This document shows positions 53,991-64,000 of a stretch of DNA of 64,000 nucleotides, in pieces (within the stretch, counting starts at the first letter, position 1; every line of letters begins with the position of its first letter). Source of the DNA: Lotus japonicus (Eukaryota > Streptophyta > Magnoliopsida > Fabales > Fabaceae); NCBI RefSeq assembly GCF_012489685.1, contig NC_080042.1, positions 82,274,983 through 82,338,982 on the forward strand, given 5' to 3'. The notes under the pieces are model-generated. The model did not search any database. It saw nothing but the letters and a program-made list of their open reading frames with translations, and had not been told where the DNA came from. Both the position numbers and the translations under genes were made by a program.

Positions 53991-54494
53991 TGGTCGCAAA
54001 TTTTACTTTTTAACCATAGGCCATTTTATGTCGTGTAATTACCCTCTTGTTGCTGAATAGGGATATGTTCGAAAATATCTAGTTGTCTCATCTTATGATA
54101 GTGCAATGTCAACTGTAACAATTATATAGTATCTATAGGCTTCAATATATTAGATCAGAGCATTTGCAAGCTTGGTAAAGCTGGAATAAGTTATATGTAT
54201 TATCAGAGAAAAAAAATCATTCCAATTCAATTCTATCTTGATATAAAATTGATAAATATTTGATATCATGGATGGCATAATTTTATGAAGAAAATTATAG
54301 GTATAGTAAAAAGAAAATGAACAGTCTTACTTTGTTTATCTTATTGAAAATGTGTTTTGGTGGTTCAAAATATATGGAGCCCCCTGAACTGAATCTCAAG
54401 CATACAGCCACTGGTCTCTCTTTGTTTTACCTGGGATCGGCAAATGATGCAGTAGAGTAGGCACCAAGGCTATTATTTTATGAGAAAAAGGATG
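53991..54494. other. 3' flank of the beta-amylase gene
   Basis: AT-rich and presumably includes the 3' UTR. No separate gene is seen. Confidence 0.4.
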
Positions 54495-54651
54495 ATGCGC
54501 CGACGGTGTAAATTTTTTTTACACCGTCAACCAATCAGTTTTCAAGGATGTGCCACGTCAATTAATTAAATTGAATAAAATGAGAGATTTTCTCACATCC
54601 TTGAAATCTAATTGGTTGACGGTGTAAAAAAACTTTACACCGTCGGTGCAT
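54495..54651. mobile_element. MITE with TGCGCCGACGGTGTAAA termini
   Basis: The left end reads ATGCGCCGACGGTGTAAA. The right end reverse-complements to ATGCACCGACGGTGTAAA. Inner arms (ACACCGTCAACCAATCAG; CTAATTGGTTGACGGTGT) also pair, and the core contains CACGTCAATTAATTAAATTG. The 157-bp element folds almost fully back on itself. A target duplication is not clear. Confidence 0.8.
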
Positions 54652-55425
54652 AGAAATTAAACTCAGCAAGGGAGACGTGCCTACACAGCAAGGGGAAAAG
54701 GGCGAAACAGAAAGAGACAAGGACCAAATACAGAATTATTATTTCCCTTCATTCATATTTTAATTACCTTTAGATACAATTTAAGTTATGAATCGGAGAT
54801 AGCCATTATATTTTAGGTTATTTCAGTAACTTACTTATTTGACTAGCTTAAAAGTTTGTTAAAAGTGTTTGGTAAATAAATTTATTTCAGTAACTTAAAA
54901 CTTTTTCAATATACTACTTGAGGTAACTTATAACTTAAAACTTGTTACATTTGTTCTATTTTTTATCTTTATTATTTTAATAAAATTATATTATTACACT
55001 TTTATATTTATAAAAAATCTAAACCCTAATTTTTTTAAAAATAATTACTATTCAATTGTTAATATAATTTTTTTTGTTAATTTAGAAAAATATAAGTTTA
55101 CTTTATTACATTAAATTATAAAATTATTTATTTTATTTTATTTAAATTGATAAAAATATGAAAAGGAAAAATAAATTTAAAAATGATATTATACGTTTGA
55201 GATGATAAATAATTTCAATTAAACTTAAATAAGGGTAATTATTTTAATATTTTAATATTATATAAGTATTGATGTGGAAATAAATAAATAAAAGAATTAT
55301 TCAAGACGTCATTTTATATCATTTTTACAATTTCAGCTTTGTTCAACCGCTAGCTTTATAAAATACATTCAATAGAGTAATATTTCCGCAATCTTAAGTT
55401 AGACAATAAGCTTTCAACTAACTTA
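54652..55425. other. very AT-rich spacer
   Basis: No gene or distinct repeat seen. Confidence 0.4.
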
Positions 55426-56304
55426 GAGCATCTCCAATGCTATGTTCTTAATTCTTAGTTCTTAGCACTATTCATGTGGGCCCGTACTGCCACATGTGCT
55501 TAAACAACTCTCTAACAATTTTGCTCCAACCATAGTTCTTAGTACTATTCATTTGGTCCCACAAACCACATTATTTATACTTTTAATTTTCATAAAGCAA
55601 TAAAATAAAAATCATAAAGTAGTAAAGAAATTTGGATGAGAGAAAAAAAATATTTTTTATGCTAAGAACTCAAAAGTAAAACTCCTTATATAAGAACTGA
55701 GTTCTTATTTAAGTAGTTAAATTGTGTGTCGTATCGTATTATGTATCGTCCGATACGGACACACAAAAATAAGTCATAAATGAAAAATATATGATATATA
55801 TATATATAATATAATTAATTAAAATATGACAAATGCAACAATCTTCATCTCCTTTAAAATCATCAATAACATGAGAGATGAAGAGAAGAAGCGTTCATGA
55901 AAAGGAAGTGTTCTTCAGTAGAGGTGAACAACGTTGAAGTTGAACCCTTGTCAAGAGTTGAAATTGGGGATTAGTGTAATTTCAATCCCTAAATGGATTG
56001 GGTCAGGTGGGCCGACCCACATTGGCCTAGATAATTAAAAAACCGTAAAAAAAATAAATAAATATCCGAACCGGGTCGCGAACCCGACCCGTTATGCCTA
56101 GTTTCTGTATCGTGCGATACACTTCGTATCACGATGCAACGATACAACCGATACGGACGCGATACATGGACAATTCGATACATAGGGACGATACATATCA
56201 TTTACATAAAAAACGTATCGTATCGCGTATCGTATCAGCGTATCGGCCGATACTTATTACCATTCTTATTTTTAAGAATTAAGAACCTTGCATTGGAGAT
56301 GCTC
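55426..56304. mobile_element. Tourist/PIF-like element with TTA TSD and an internal insertion
   Basis: The left end GAGCATCTCCAATGC matches the reverse complement of the right end exactly, and the neighbouring TTCTTAATTCTTA phrases also pair. A TTA triplet flanks both ends (55423-55425 and 56305-56307), as in PIF/Harbinger elements. Its middle (about 55722-56262) consists of a different module with many GTATCG/CGATAC motifs. Confidence 0.75.
55722..56262. repeat. CGATAC/GTATCG-rich module nested in the Tourist-like element
   Basis: The left edge (GTCGTATCGTATTATGTATCG, then CCGATACGGAC) and right edge (CGTATCGGCCGATACTT) carry dense inverted copies of GTATCG and CGATAC. The module looks like a second element inserted into, or expanded within, the outer one. 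Its exact ends are not defined. Confidence 0.55.
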
Positions 56305-56307
56305 TTA

Positions 56308-58080
56308 TTAGTTAGTCATATCAAACATTAAATTATTTTTATTTTGTTACAGGAGGAAGAACAAACATTAAACTTTTTATAAAAAGTAATTTTTTTATTT
56401 TATTATTATATTTTCTCCAATTGTGTTTTATTGCGAAACAGCATTATATTTTCGTGGTATGGTAACTAGATCGCGAATGGCCAGTGGAGTGGATTTTTTT
56501 TAGATAAACCAATGAATTGTATTTAAACAAGCTCAAGGGGCGCTTAGCCCAAATACAAGAGAAGAGAAAAAAAATTAAAAAGAGAAACTAAAGCCAAAAC
56601 AAAAGCCAAACAAGGCTTGAACCAAACAGTAGGCAACCCTTCCCTCAAGTCTAACCCAACACCCACTACAAACCAGAAACATGAACCTCAAACTGGATTG
56701 AGTCACCATCTTGACCAATTCCTCTGCTACAGCAATGCTCTGTTATTGATGTTGCTAAAATTGTGGGACTCCATTGAACGTGCATTAATCTTTGTATAAC
56801 GTAAAATATTATTTTAGTGTTTTTTCTGTAACAACCTTCTTACTACTCATGAATTCTCACATTTGATGCACCTACTCATGGTGATCTTTTGTGTATAGAG
56901 AATGAAAATACTTCTTAACAAACTACGACCGAGTCCTATGGTTGCAACCAACACCTGCGATTTTTTAGCTTCACCATAGCTTATATTTTGAAGAAATTAG
57001 AGCTGATCAAGTAGGGATTTTCTTTTATCCAAAAAACCAAAACTTTCTTTTTATTTTTCTCCAAAAAATCCCCAGGTATTCACTGATTTAACTTGTGGGA
57101 TGCCACCCCCCTTGTAATGAAGATCACTATCGATCTTAACAAGTGGGAGTGACATTCCACCAATTAGATCCGTGAACTTCAAGTGCCTAGGGACCAAAAG
57201 TACACTCTATCTTGTTTACGAAGTTAATTTTGAAACTGAAATTAATAGTCTAGCTAGTAAGAATTGATTCTCACATTTCCAATCACACCATTAGTTTCTT
57301 GTAAATTATAGCATAATGCTACTTATTGTAAATTTCAGTGCCAGAGAAAATAACTCATATAGTCTATATGGCACTATGGCAGTAAAAATTTCAGGGCCAG
57401 AGTTCCTTGCTGCTTGCTTCTTGGGTGAGGAAATTGGGATGTAAGGTTATGCCAAATTTTTTCGTTCCTACTGATCAAATTAAAAGAAAGTGAATGATGA
57501 GATGGCTTTGGTCCAAATTATACTTCATAGGAATGCATACCTTATTAATCTCTGTTGAGTCAATTGATTTCCCCCTCTCAGTCCCAAGTGTAATTTAATT
57601 TAATTTCTGGAATTTTTGTGTTTTTGATCCAGTCTTATGTATAGGATTTTTAGTTATGGTTATTATAATATATTTTTCAAACTTCTTGTCTACATTGTGT
57701 ATAATTTTGTTCAAATTGCATCCAAATTCCAATGGATTAGGCTCATATGTCTAATCGTGGCTCGTCAGATTTATTGGAAGGCACCCTTTTTAAGGATTAA
57801 TTTTGTGTAACTTGCTATGCAATTAAGATCGTGGAGGTGGACAAGGACTTGAAACTTGCTGATCGATCTAACAGTCTCTCTACCCTTGCAGTGATACATT
57901 AAGTTGAGTTCTTCTAATTGTGACTTTTTCCTATATAGTGTAATTTCGAATGCTTATTACTAAATTGGATTTTTTTTGTATTTTCAAGTTTAGTGCAAAT
58001 CGCTAATCTGGTGATACCCATTTTCTTTATTTGTTACTCCAAATTGCAACATTCATTGGCTAAATTCATTTTTTAAGTAA
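56308..58080. other. spacer without recognisable gene
   Basis: AT-rich. Short open frames such as 56617-56799 show no domain features. Nothing supportable. Confidence 0.35.
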
Positions 58081-58089
58081 GCTTTTTTT

Positions 58090-58625
58090 TAGTGGCTTTT
58101 TGCGACGGAAACTTGGTCCGTCATAAAATCCTAGTAAATAAAAGAAAAAGATATAGCGACGGAATGTGAATAAAAAAGTTTTCCGTCGCATAGAAATATT
58201 GATGGAATAAGATTTGCGATCAATATTTATCTGTCACAAAATCCTATTGAATTATAGACTAAGAGTTGGCGACGGAATGTTGAGAGGGAAACCGTCAAAG
58301 TAATTAGCGACGGAATGTGATTTGCGACGAATAACTTCTTTCTCCACATTCCGTCGCTACTTCATTTATAGACTAAAAATGAAATATTTATCTGTCACAA
58401 GATCCTATTGAATTCAATATTTAACTTCTTTCTCCCCATTTGCGATCAATATTTATCTGTCACAAAATCCTATTGAATTATAGATTAAGAGTTGGCGACG
58501 GAATGTTGAGAGGGAAACCGTCAAAGTAATTAGCGACGAATAACTTCTTTCTCCACATTCCGTCGCTATTTCATTTTCTTTTATTTACTATGATTTCGTG
58601 ACGGATAAGTATTCCGTTGCAATTA
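58090..58625. mobile_element. GCGACGGA-rich DNA element with internal tandem duplication
   Basis: Many copies of GCGACGGAA occur on both strands, with a left part GTGGCTTTTTGCGACGGAAA and a right part containing GACGGATAAGTATTCCGTTG. Segments 58213-58372 and 58441-58574 are near-identical copies about 230 bases apart. The second lacks a short piece around the central GCGACGGAATGTGATT. No coding frame; presumed non-autonomous transposon. Confidence 0.65.
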
Positions 58626-58850
58626 ATGTCAGGAAAAATAAAAAATTGTATCACCAATGGAAGTGGCAATTTTAGAGGAAAAAAATAAGAAAATGTGGTA
58701 TCACCAATATACGTGATTTGCAGTTTGATTCGACTTGGTTGATGTCTGGCCCTTCATTCTCAGCACATATGTTGTAAACATCCCTTGTTTCATGGTGAAT
58801 TGGGCTCTAGTCACATTAGCTCATATATTTATGTGTACTTTCTTTTACAG

Positions 58851-59040
58851 GAAAGGTCTTGTAGATAATCTTGGTGCAGAGGCTATGATGATTGATGCAT
58901 TGAACAAAGTTGAAAAGGACTTAAAGAAACCTCTGCTGAGAAATGATAAGAAAGGAATGGACCTTCTCTTGGCTGAGTTTGATAAGATTAATAAGAAGCA
59001 AGTTCAGATTCCAAGATCTCTTTCTGACTTGTTGGGCTGA
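58851..59040 (+). CDS. orphan terminal exon, unknown product
   Basis: A clear acceptor (pyrimidine run, TTTTACAG) is followed by a 63-codon open segment ending in TGA. The encoded tail is charged and helical-looking (DNLGAEAMMIDALNKVEKDL, then a Lys-rich stretch, ending RSLSDLLG). Codon use and the 3' flank look genuine. The frame is open to 58735 on the left, but that part is hydrophobic and intron-like, and I find no upstream exons in the transposon-rich DNA before it. It may be the last exon of a gene with very long introns, a captured fragment or a decayed duplicate. I do not recognise the family. Confidence 0.4.
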
Positions 59041-59883
59041 TATTAAGTGACATCTAGATTATATCCTTTCAAGCTTTAATCTGCAATTTATTTCCATTAC
59101 ATTGTCATGGATTTTGTGCATGGGAGCTTTTCTTATTATTTGGTGATGTTACAAATACTTTTCTCTGTTTGAGTGGTATTTAGTAGCCTCATTCTATTGG
59201 AAAATGCTCATTTCTTCTAATGTTGTAGAGGAAGTTTTTTGATAAAATATGGAGAAAATTTTACTGAGAAAGTAGATGTCAGCTGATATTACTAATTTAC
59301 GAAGTTTTGTGTATCTTTGTTCTTTCAGAAAATATTGAACCTTGAATGCATTGTTGCTTGTTAGGTGATTGTACAGCCTATTCTTTGTTGGTTGTAACTG
59401 TTGATTGATCATTGCTATCGGTATTCTTAATTTTACTATGATTAGCAGGCCTAACTAGTTGCTAAACAACAACACCGTTTGTAAAGTTGCACTCCTCTGT
59501 TTCACTTCATTAAATCATGGCTACTTTTTTTTATAATTCTGCGCAATTCTGAACTAAAGGCCTGCTGCCTCTCATCATCATACAAAAATAAAGATGATTA
59601 TTTCCTTAAACTTTCACAAAAACGATTGAACTATAGTTACCTATTGCAGACTTGTAGTTGCATTGCACGAATGATCTTTCTCTTGGACAAGTATAATGTA
59701 AGAGTTTTAGTATATTTTTTAGGTCTATCTGTTAAAAAATTTACCATGAAGATCTTAATTTTCCTTCAAGCCTTATGTTGGTTTTTTCTTGCAATTTTTT
59801 GTATTGACCAGAGCTATTTGGGGCAAGAAATATCTCATTGATTTAGTGAAGGGTATAGATTTTAATAGTAAAGATCTATCTCT
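59041..59883. other. spacer, probably 3' flank of the orphan exon
   Basis: AT-rich with nothing else recognisable. Confidence 0.35.
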
Positions 59884-61851
59884 CACTACAAAAAAATGCA
59901 TTTTTAGTGGCATTGATATTGTTAAGTTGTGGCATTTATTAAATGCCCCAAGTGTTATTAGTGGCATTCACCTTTAAGTGCCTCTATTACAGGTGCCACA
60001 ACTGTTTTGTGGCATTTTTTGCTTAAATGCCGGTTTTGTATGCCACAACTGGTATTGGCATCTTTTAAATGCCACGAAATACACCAACCATTGAATTAGG
60101 CTCAAACAGTACTGGCATCCTTTAAGTGCCACAAAATGCATAATTCAGGTTTTGACCCATCCAAGTGAATTTTTTATTTTTTATTTTTTTATTTGTGAAT
60201 CAATTTAAATGAATTATTAAAATCTCTAATATGTTGGTGATTAGGGATTAAACTAACACCAAATTAAGCAAAGAGAGAATAGGATAAAAAAGAACATAAT
60301 GAATTTTAAAAAGCATGAGCATGAGCATGATAATGCTACAAGTAATTGCAAGACCACTCTACAAAGGTGGTTCAGTCACTCAAAAAAAAATTACAATTCA
60401 CTTACATATCTCAAATATGCAACATCTTTACTAAATTCAGAGTATGCCTCAAGATGTCACAAGGTTCAATCTAACTCACAAATGGGCATGAACATGAAAG
60501 GAAATATATGGTTCCAACATTTGAATTTGAGTACATAAGGATTTAAAGACTCGATTATTTTTAGACATTTCTTCATTATATCTATATTGTCATCAATTGA
60601 CCCTGCAATGAAAAGGGTAGACATTTGTCAAATTTCTAATCAGTAGCTGAAACTAAAATCAGGAAAACTGATAAAATATGATTTAGATGCAGCTTTGGAT
60701 GTCACGACATCGTTTAAGATATGACTAGAAACATTTCTAGATAATGGGATCCAATTCTGATTAGTCAAGCAGGGGGATAGACATAGATATGTAGCTTAAT
60801 CACTATGGCTGTAATCTTGTGCATAAAATATTAAGGCAAATCAAGGATGACTTTACCATATTATTTATTACCCAATCAAGTAATCACTTCAATGGAGAAA
60901 CAGAAATGAAAACATTCAGCATTCAAAACTAAATTTCCAAAGTAGAGTAGCAAACATGACTAACCTCACTAACATTAGTGAAAACCCTTTGCATGATCAG
61001 CAGTTTGAACTGGTTCATCATTAGCATTGGCATTGTCCTTAAAAATTAAAACCACACCAAATCAACATTTGTACTCATTAAAAACTGCAACATATTACCT
61101 TAGTTAAATCAATAAGCAACATTACCATTTGAGTAAAAGTCGCGAACAAAGCACCCAAGTTTGCTGAGATATTTAATTCTTTCATTTGCATAAATGCAAA
61201 CATTATAGTTTGCAATGTTGAAATATTCTCTTCAGAAGTTGCTAACTTGCTCTTCACAAAATTAAGTTCTTCTTTCAATTGAGATACTTCAGCTGAGCTA
61301 TTATAGGCTATACCACTAGTCGATCCAAATGCAACACTATGAAGAGCACCTAAGCCTAATCCACACACACATCCAGCTCTATCTGGACCCAAAATTTTGG
61401 AAAGAGCATCATTTTTTGAAACTTCTACAAAATTGTTGGTTTGACTTAGTTCTTGCTCAACCTGCTCCTACATGTCATTTGGGTAAAATGATAGCATGTC
61501 ATTAACTTTAACTTATTCTAAATCAGCAGCGCAAAGATTCTATTTCTTGAAAAAAAGCACAGCAAGATTCTGGTTTTAAATTCCAATTTCAGTAGCAGGG
61601 GAATAAACATTTAATTTTGTAACTTACCCCTACAAACCTTGCCTCCTCATTGACATAAGACCCATCTTTTCTCTTGTGAGTTGCAATATATAATTCTCCT
61701 CGACTTATAGCATGTCCAACCTCTATTTCCTATACATATGTGTGTGACTCATATAAGTCCAAATATCAAATAAAAATAATTAGATCAATCTATTAAGACC
61801 TAACAAGGCATAACATGTGTTTCGCGGCATATCAATCCATGATTTATCCAT
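59884..61851 (-). mobile_element. CACTA (En/Spm-like) element, left end and transposase part; right end not seen
   Basis: The left end reads CACTACAAAAAAATGCATTTT, the classic CACTA terminus. It is followed by repeated GTGGCATTT/AAATGCCAC subterminal motifs over about 250 bases. Downstream on the minus strand are CACTA-type transposase exons. The matching right terminus (ending TTTTGTAGTG) is not found in the window, so the element either extends past 64000 or has lost it. Everything from about 61852 rightward may still belong to it. Confidence 0.75.
60975..61851 (-). pseudogene. CACTA Transposase_24-type remnant, internally deleted
   Basis: Minus-strand exons 61729-61628, 61467-61098 and 61037-60975 join in frame. 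They encode a Transposase_24-like tail: EIEVGHAISRGELYIATHKR, then ALSKILGPDRAGCVCGLGLG (around 61440-61350), a coiled-coil stretch (VSQLKEELNFVKSKL) and a short acidic end NANDEPVQ. To the right, an ATG at 61851 starts MDKSWIDMPRNT, the typical first residues of CACTA transposase-associated proteins. After about 17 codons this reaches a stop or a non-matching frame, so start and tail are no longer joined by the large middle. The autonomous catalytic protein is absent. Confidence 0.72.
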
Positions 61852-63946
61852 TTTGGTGATCGTGTAACTAAGTTGAAACCGAAAGCAAGTAGGGGAGAGA
61901 GGGTACCTTGTGAACCCGAGAGAGATCCTTACGAAAGAGAAAGAAAGAAAGCAGTTCGTTCCAGACCAGAATCTGCATAGGAAATGAGAGCAATGAAGAG
62001 AGAGAATTACTTACTATATCCAGCAAAAGTAATTAAAAAAAAACATGCTGGAGCGAGAAGAGAGAGCAGTTCAATTTAGCTTTAGATCACTTGATTTTAT
62101 GCATGATACAGAGGCAAGATACAGACCCAAACTAACAATGGATATAGCCCATGGTTACAGAAAATCTCCATGGCTTAAACTTACAATTTAGATTGGCTAA
62201 ATCACTAAAACATCACTAGATAGCAATTCGTGATTTCCATACAAGTTAGTCATAAGAACACCGGATTAACCCACTATCTAATTGGATCTTTGATTAAAAT
62301 TGAATATCTAGCAAAGAGGGAGTGACCTAGGTTCAATATATCACTTTCACATTGCATGTTCCTCCTTAATTTCTTGTCATGTGCTGAGATGACTTCAATC
62401 ATTTAACTTCATCCTAACAGATGAATTTTCTGACAAGTTCCAGAATTGTCTCGGAATGAGATAACTCTTTCCCTTTAACTTTACTCTCTCTTAATTTCTT
62501 TTCATTAATTTTAATGATCTCTTTTGGAATGTAATGTTTAGGAAGAATGAGAACTGTTGGTTCAATTGGGACCTACTGAAGTTTATCTATTTGCTTATGC
62601 ATGTGCTCTACTGGTGATAAGCAATGACAGCACCCCTTTATATACATTAATTTTTGCCCATTTTACATGACTTTCACTCTGTTGAATGTGGACTCAGTGT
62701 GTTTGGTTTATGGTTGAGTCCTATACTTTAGAGAATACAGCAGAGACCACTTAAAATTTGAGTGGATATTAATCTTAACTTTAGTTTTTCTTCTAATTTA
62801 AAGCATTAGATCACTGCCATTAACTAAATATTTAGGACAAAAATTTAGTATGGTCTTTATAGTACTGACTCAATTCTAGAAAGAAAAAACAAATAGGGGA
62901 AGTTGTAACATAAAATTACTCAAACTTGTAAATGTTTTCACCAGGGAAACTAATGGCCTAATCCTACTTGGGCCAATCTGATGGTTAGAGTAGGATTAGG
63001 ATTAAGAGTACATGTTTCAGTAGGCCAATCCTCAGTAGCATAATTCAGCAATGTAATGAAAAGTATATACAAGATAGTACCAAAATCACCTTAAAACAGA
63101 ACATGATCTCATGATACAAGAATTAGACTCATGAAACAGATCTCTGACACTCTCAACAATAAAAAACAGGGATACATATGAAGCAATAATTTCATCAAAC
63201 ACCTGGCATGCATGCGCTGGCGCAAACGCAAACGCACATAGACTCATTTGTTTTACACGATTTCCTCAACAATCAAGTAGCGATGCATAGAAATGAAAGC
63301 AAACACATCGAGTGAGAGATTAAAGCATGAAATTAAGGTCAAGAAGGTTTGGTTTGGTTTGATTTTACCTACTTCAGTGAGCAACAAACGATGTCATGTT
63401 CGGTTCTCACACACAATCAACTCAATTCCATTCCCTTCTTCCTCCTTGTCGTTCTTCGATTCTGCATTTTCGCACAATGGAAAACTCAAAATTCAAAATC
63501 GGAATACTCGGAATTCAGAATCGGAAAATTATAGAGGAGAAGACGCACACACATTGGAATCTAAGCAAATAGAAAAACCCTAGAGATATAGATGAGTTAG
63601 AAAGATAACCAGTAAGAGAGTGAGGCGAGGGTTGTGGTGTTCCGGAAGCTCTGTCACGGTGGTGAAGACAACCGATGCGCGGCGGTGATGCGCGGCGATG
63701 ATGCGCGACGCTGAAATTCCGATCGGTGCAGAGTTGCAGAGTTTGTGCGAGTGAGAGATGAATGCGTGTGTTCGATGATTGTTCAGTGGGTGATTTTCAA
63801 CTTAGCTATAGATATATTGTTCACTTTTGTTGAATGAGTGATTTTCGAGCAAGATATTTTTTAAGAAAGAGTAACCTTTTTTTTGAAATTAAAAAAAGAA
63901 ACCATTTTTTTAAAATGAAAAAAAAGAAACCTTGAATGTTAAATTA

Positions 63947-63987
<41 letters not shown>

Positions 63988-64000
63988 TAACGGTCTTTCA
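61852..64000. other. leader-like and spacer DNA to the right edge
   Basis: The left part has splice-like signals (GTAAGTAATT and CTATGCAG on the minus strand near 61975-62015) that could be leader exons of the CACTA gene. A GC-rich patch at about 63600-63730 with repeated GATGCGCGGCG units looks like a minus-strand promoter or leader, but no coding exon can be attached to it. A TA microsatellite fills about 63950-63983. Confidence 0.4.
63950..63983 (+). repeat. (TA)n microsatellite at right edge
   Basis: About 17 uninterrupted TA dinucleotides. Confidence 0.95.

Overview
The window is nuclear DNA of a dicot plant. Genes are intron-rich with GT-AG junctions, spacers are AT-rich, and every recognisable product belongs to a plant family (E-class PPR protein, BAHD acyltransferase, pectin acetylesterase, BZR1-type beta-amylase). 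The repeat types suggest a legume, but I cannot name the species from the sequence alone. There is no operon, CRISPR array or phage-like content.

Layout, left to right. The 1-354 edge holds a truncated minus-strand gene model. A single-exon PPR gene (3338-1281, minus) follows, then a MULE-type element (3668-4536) with a 24-bp minisatellite, a fold-back element, and a single-exon BAHD acyltransferase (6818-5448, minus). From 7 to 12.8 kb there are only spacers and two clean DNA transposons: a MULE-like element with a 9-bp TSD and a hAT-like element with an 8-bp TSD. A small unknown gene with a TATA box lies at 13.0-13.4 kb. A complete eight-exon CCR4-type nuclease gene runs 20547-16626 (minus), with a decayed LINE in one intron. 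A possible solo LTR and a third MULE-like element follow at 23.7-26.3 kb.

A complete twelve-exon pectin acetylesterase gene occupies 29085-32113 (plus). The 32.1-40.5 kb stretch is repeats plus a doubtful transcript-like region. A complete six-exon RING-H2 E3 ligase gene runs 40614-44859 (plus). At 46.2-48.8 kb a Helitron 3' end lies against an exact 111-bp duplication. A complete ten-exon BZR1-domain beta-amylase gene runs 49371-53990 (plus), with a tiny uORF whose stop overlaps the main start codon. From 54.5 kb rightward the DNA is transposon-rich: a small MITE, a Tourist-like element, a GCGACGGA tandem element, an orphan coding exon, and a CACTA element with deleted transposase remnants.

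The host genes are not a pathway cluster. They cover RNA processing or decay (PPR, CCR4), cell-wall and acyl metabolism (pectin acetylesterase, BAHD), protein turnover (RING) and starch-related transcriptional control (BZR1-BAM). All splice models were built by hand. The four multi-exon models each give an open frame with an exact multiple of three bases.
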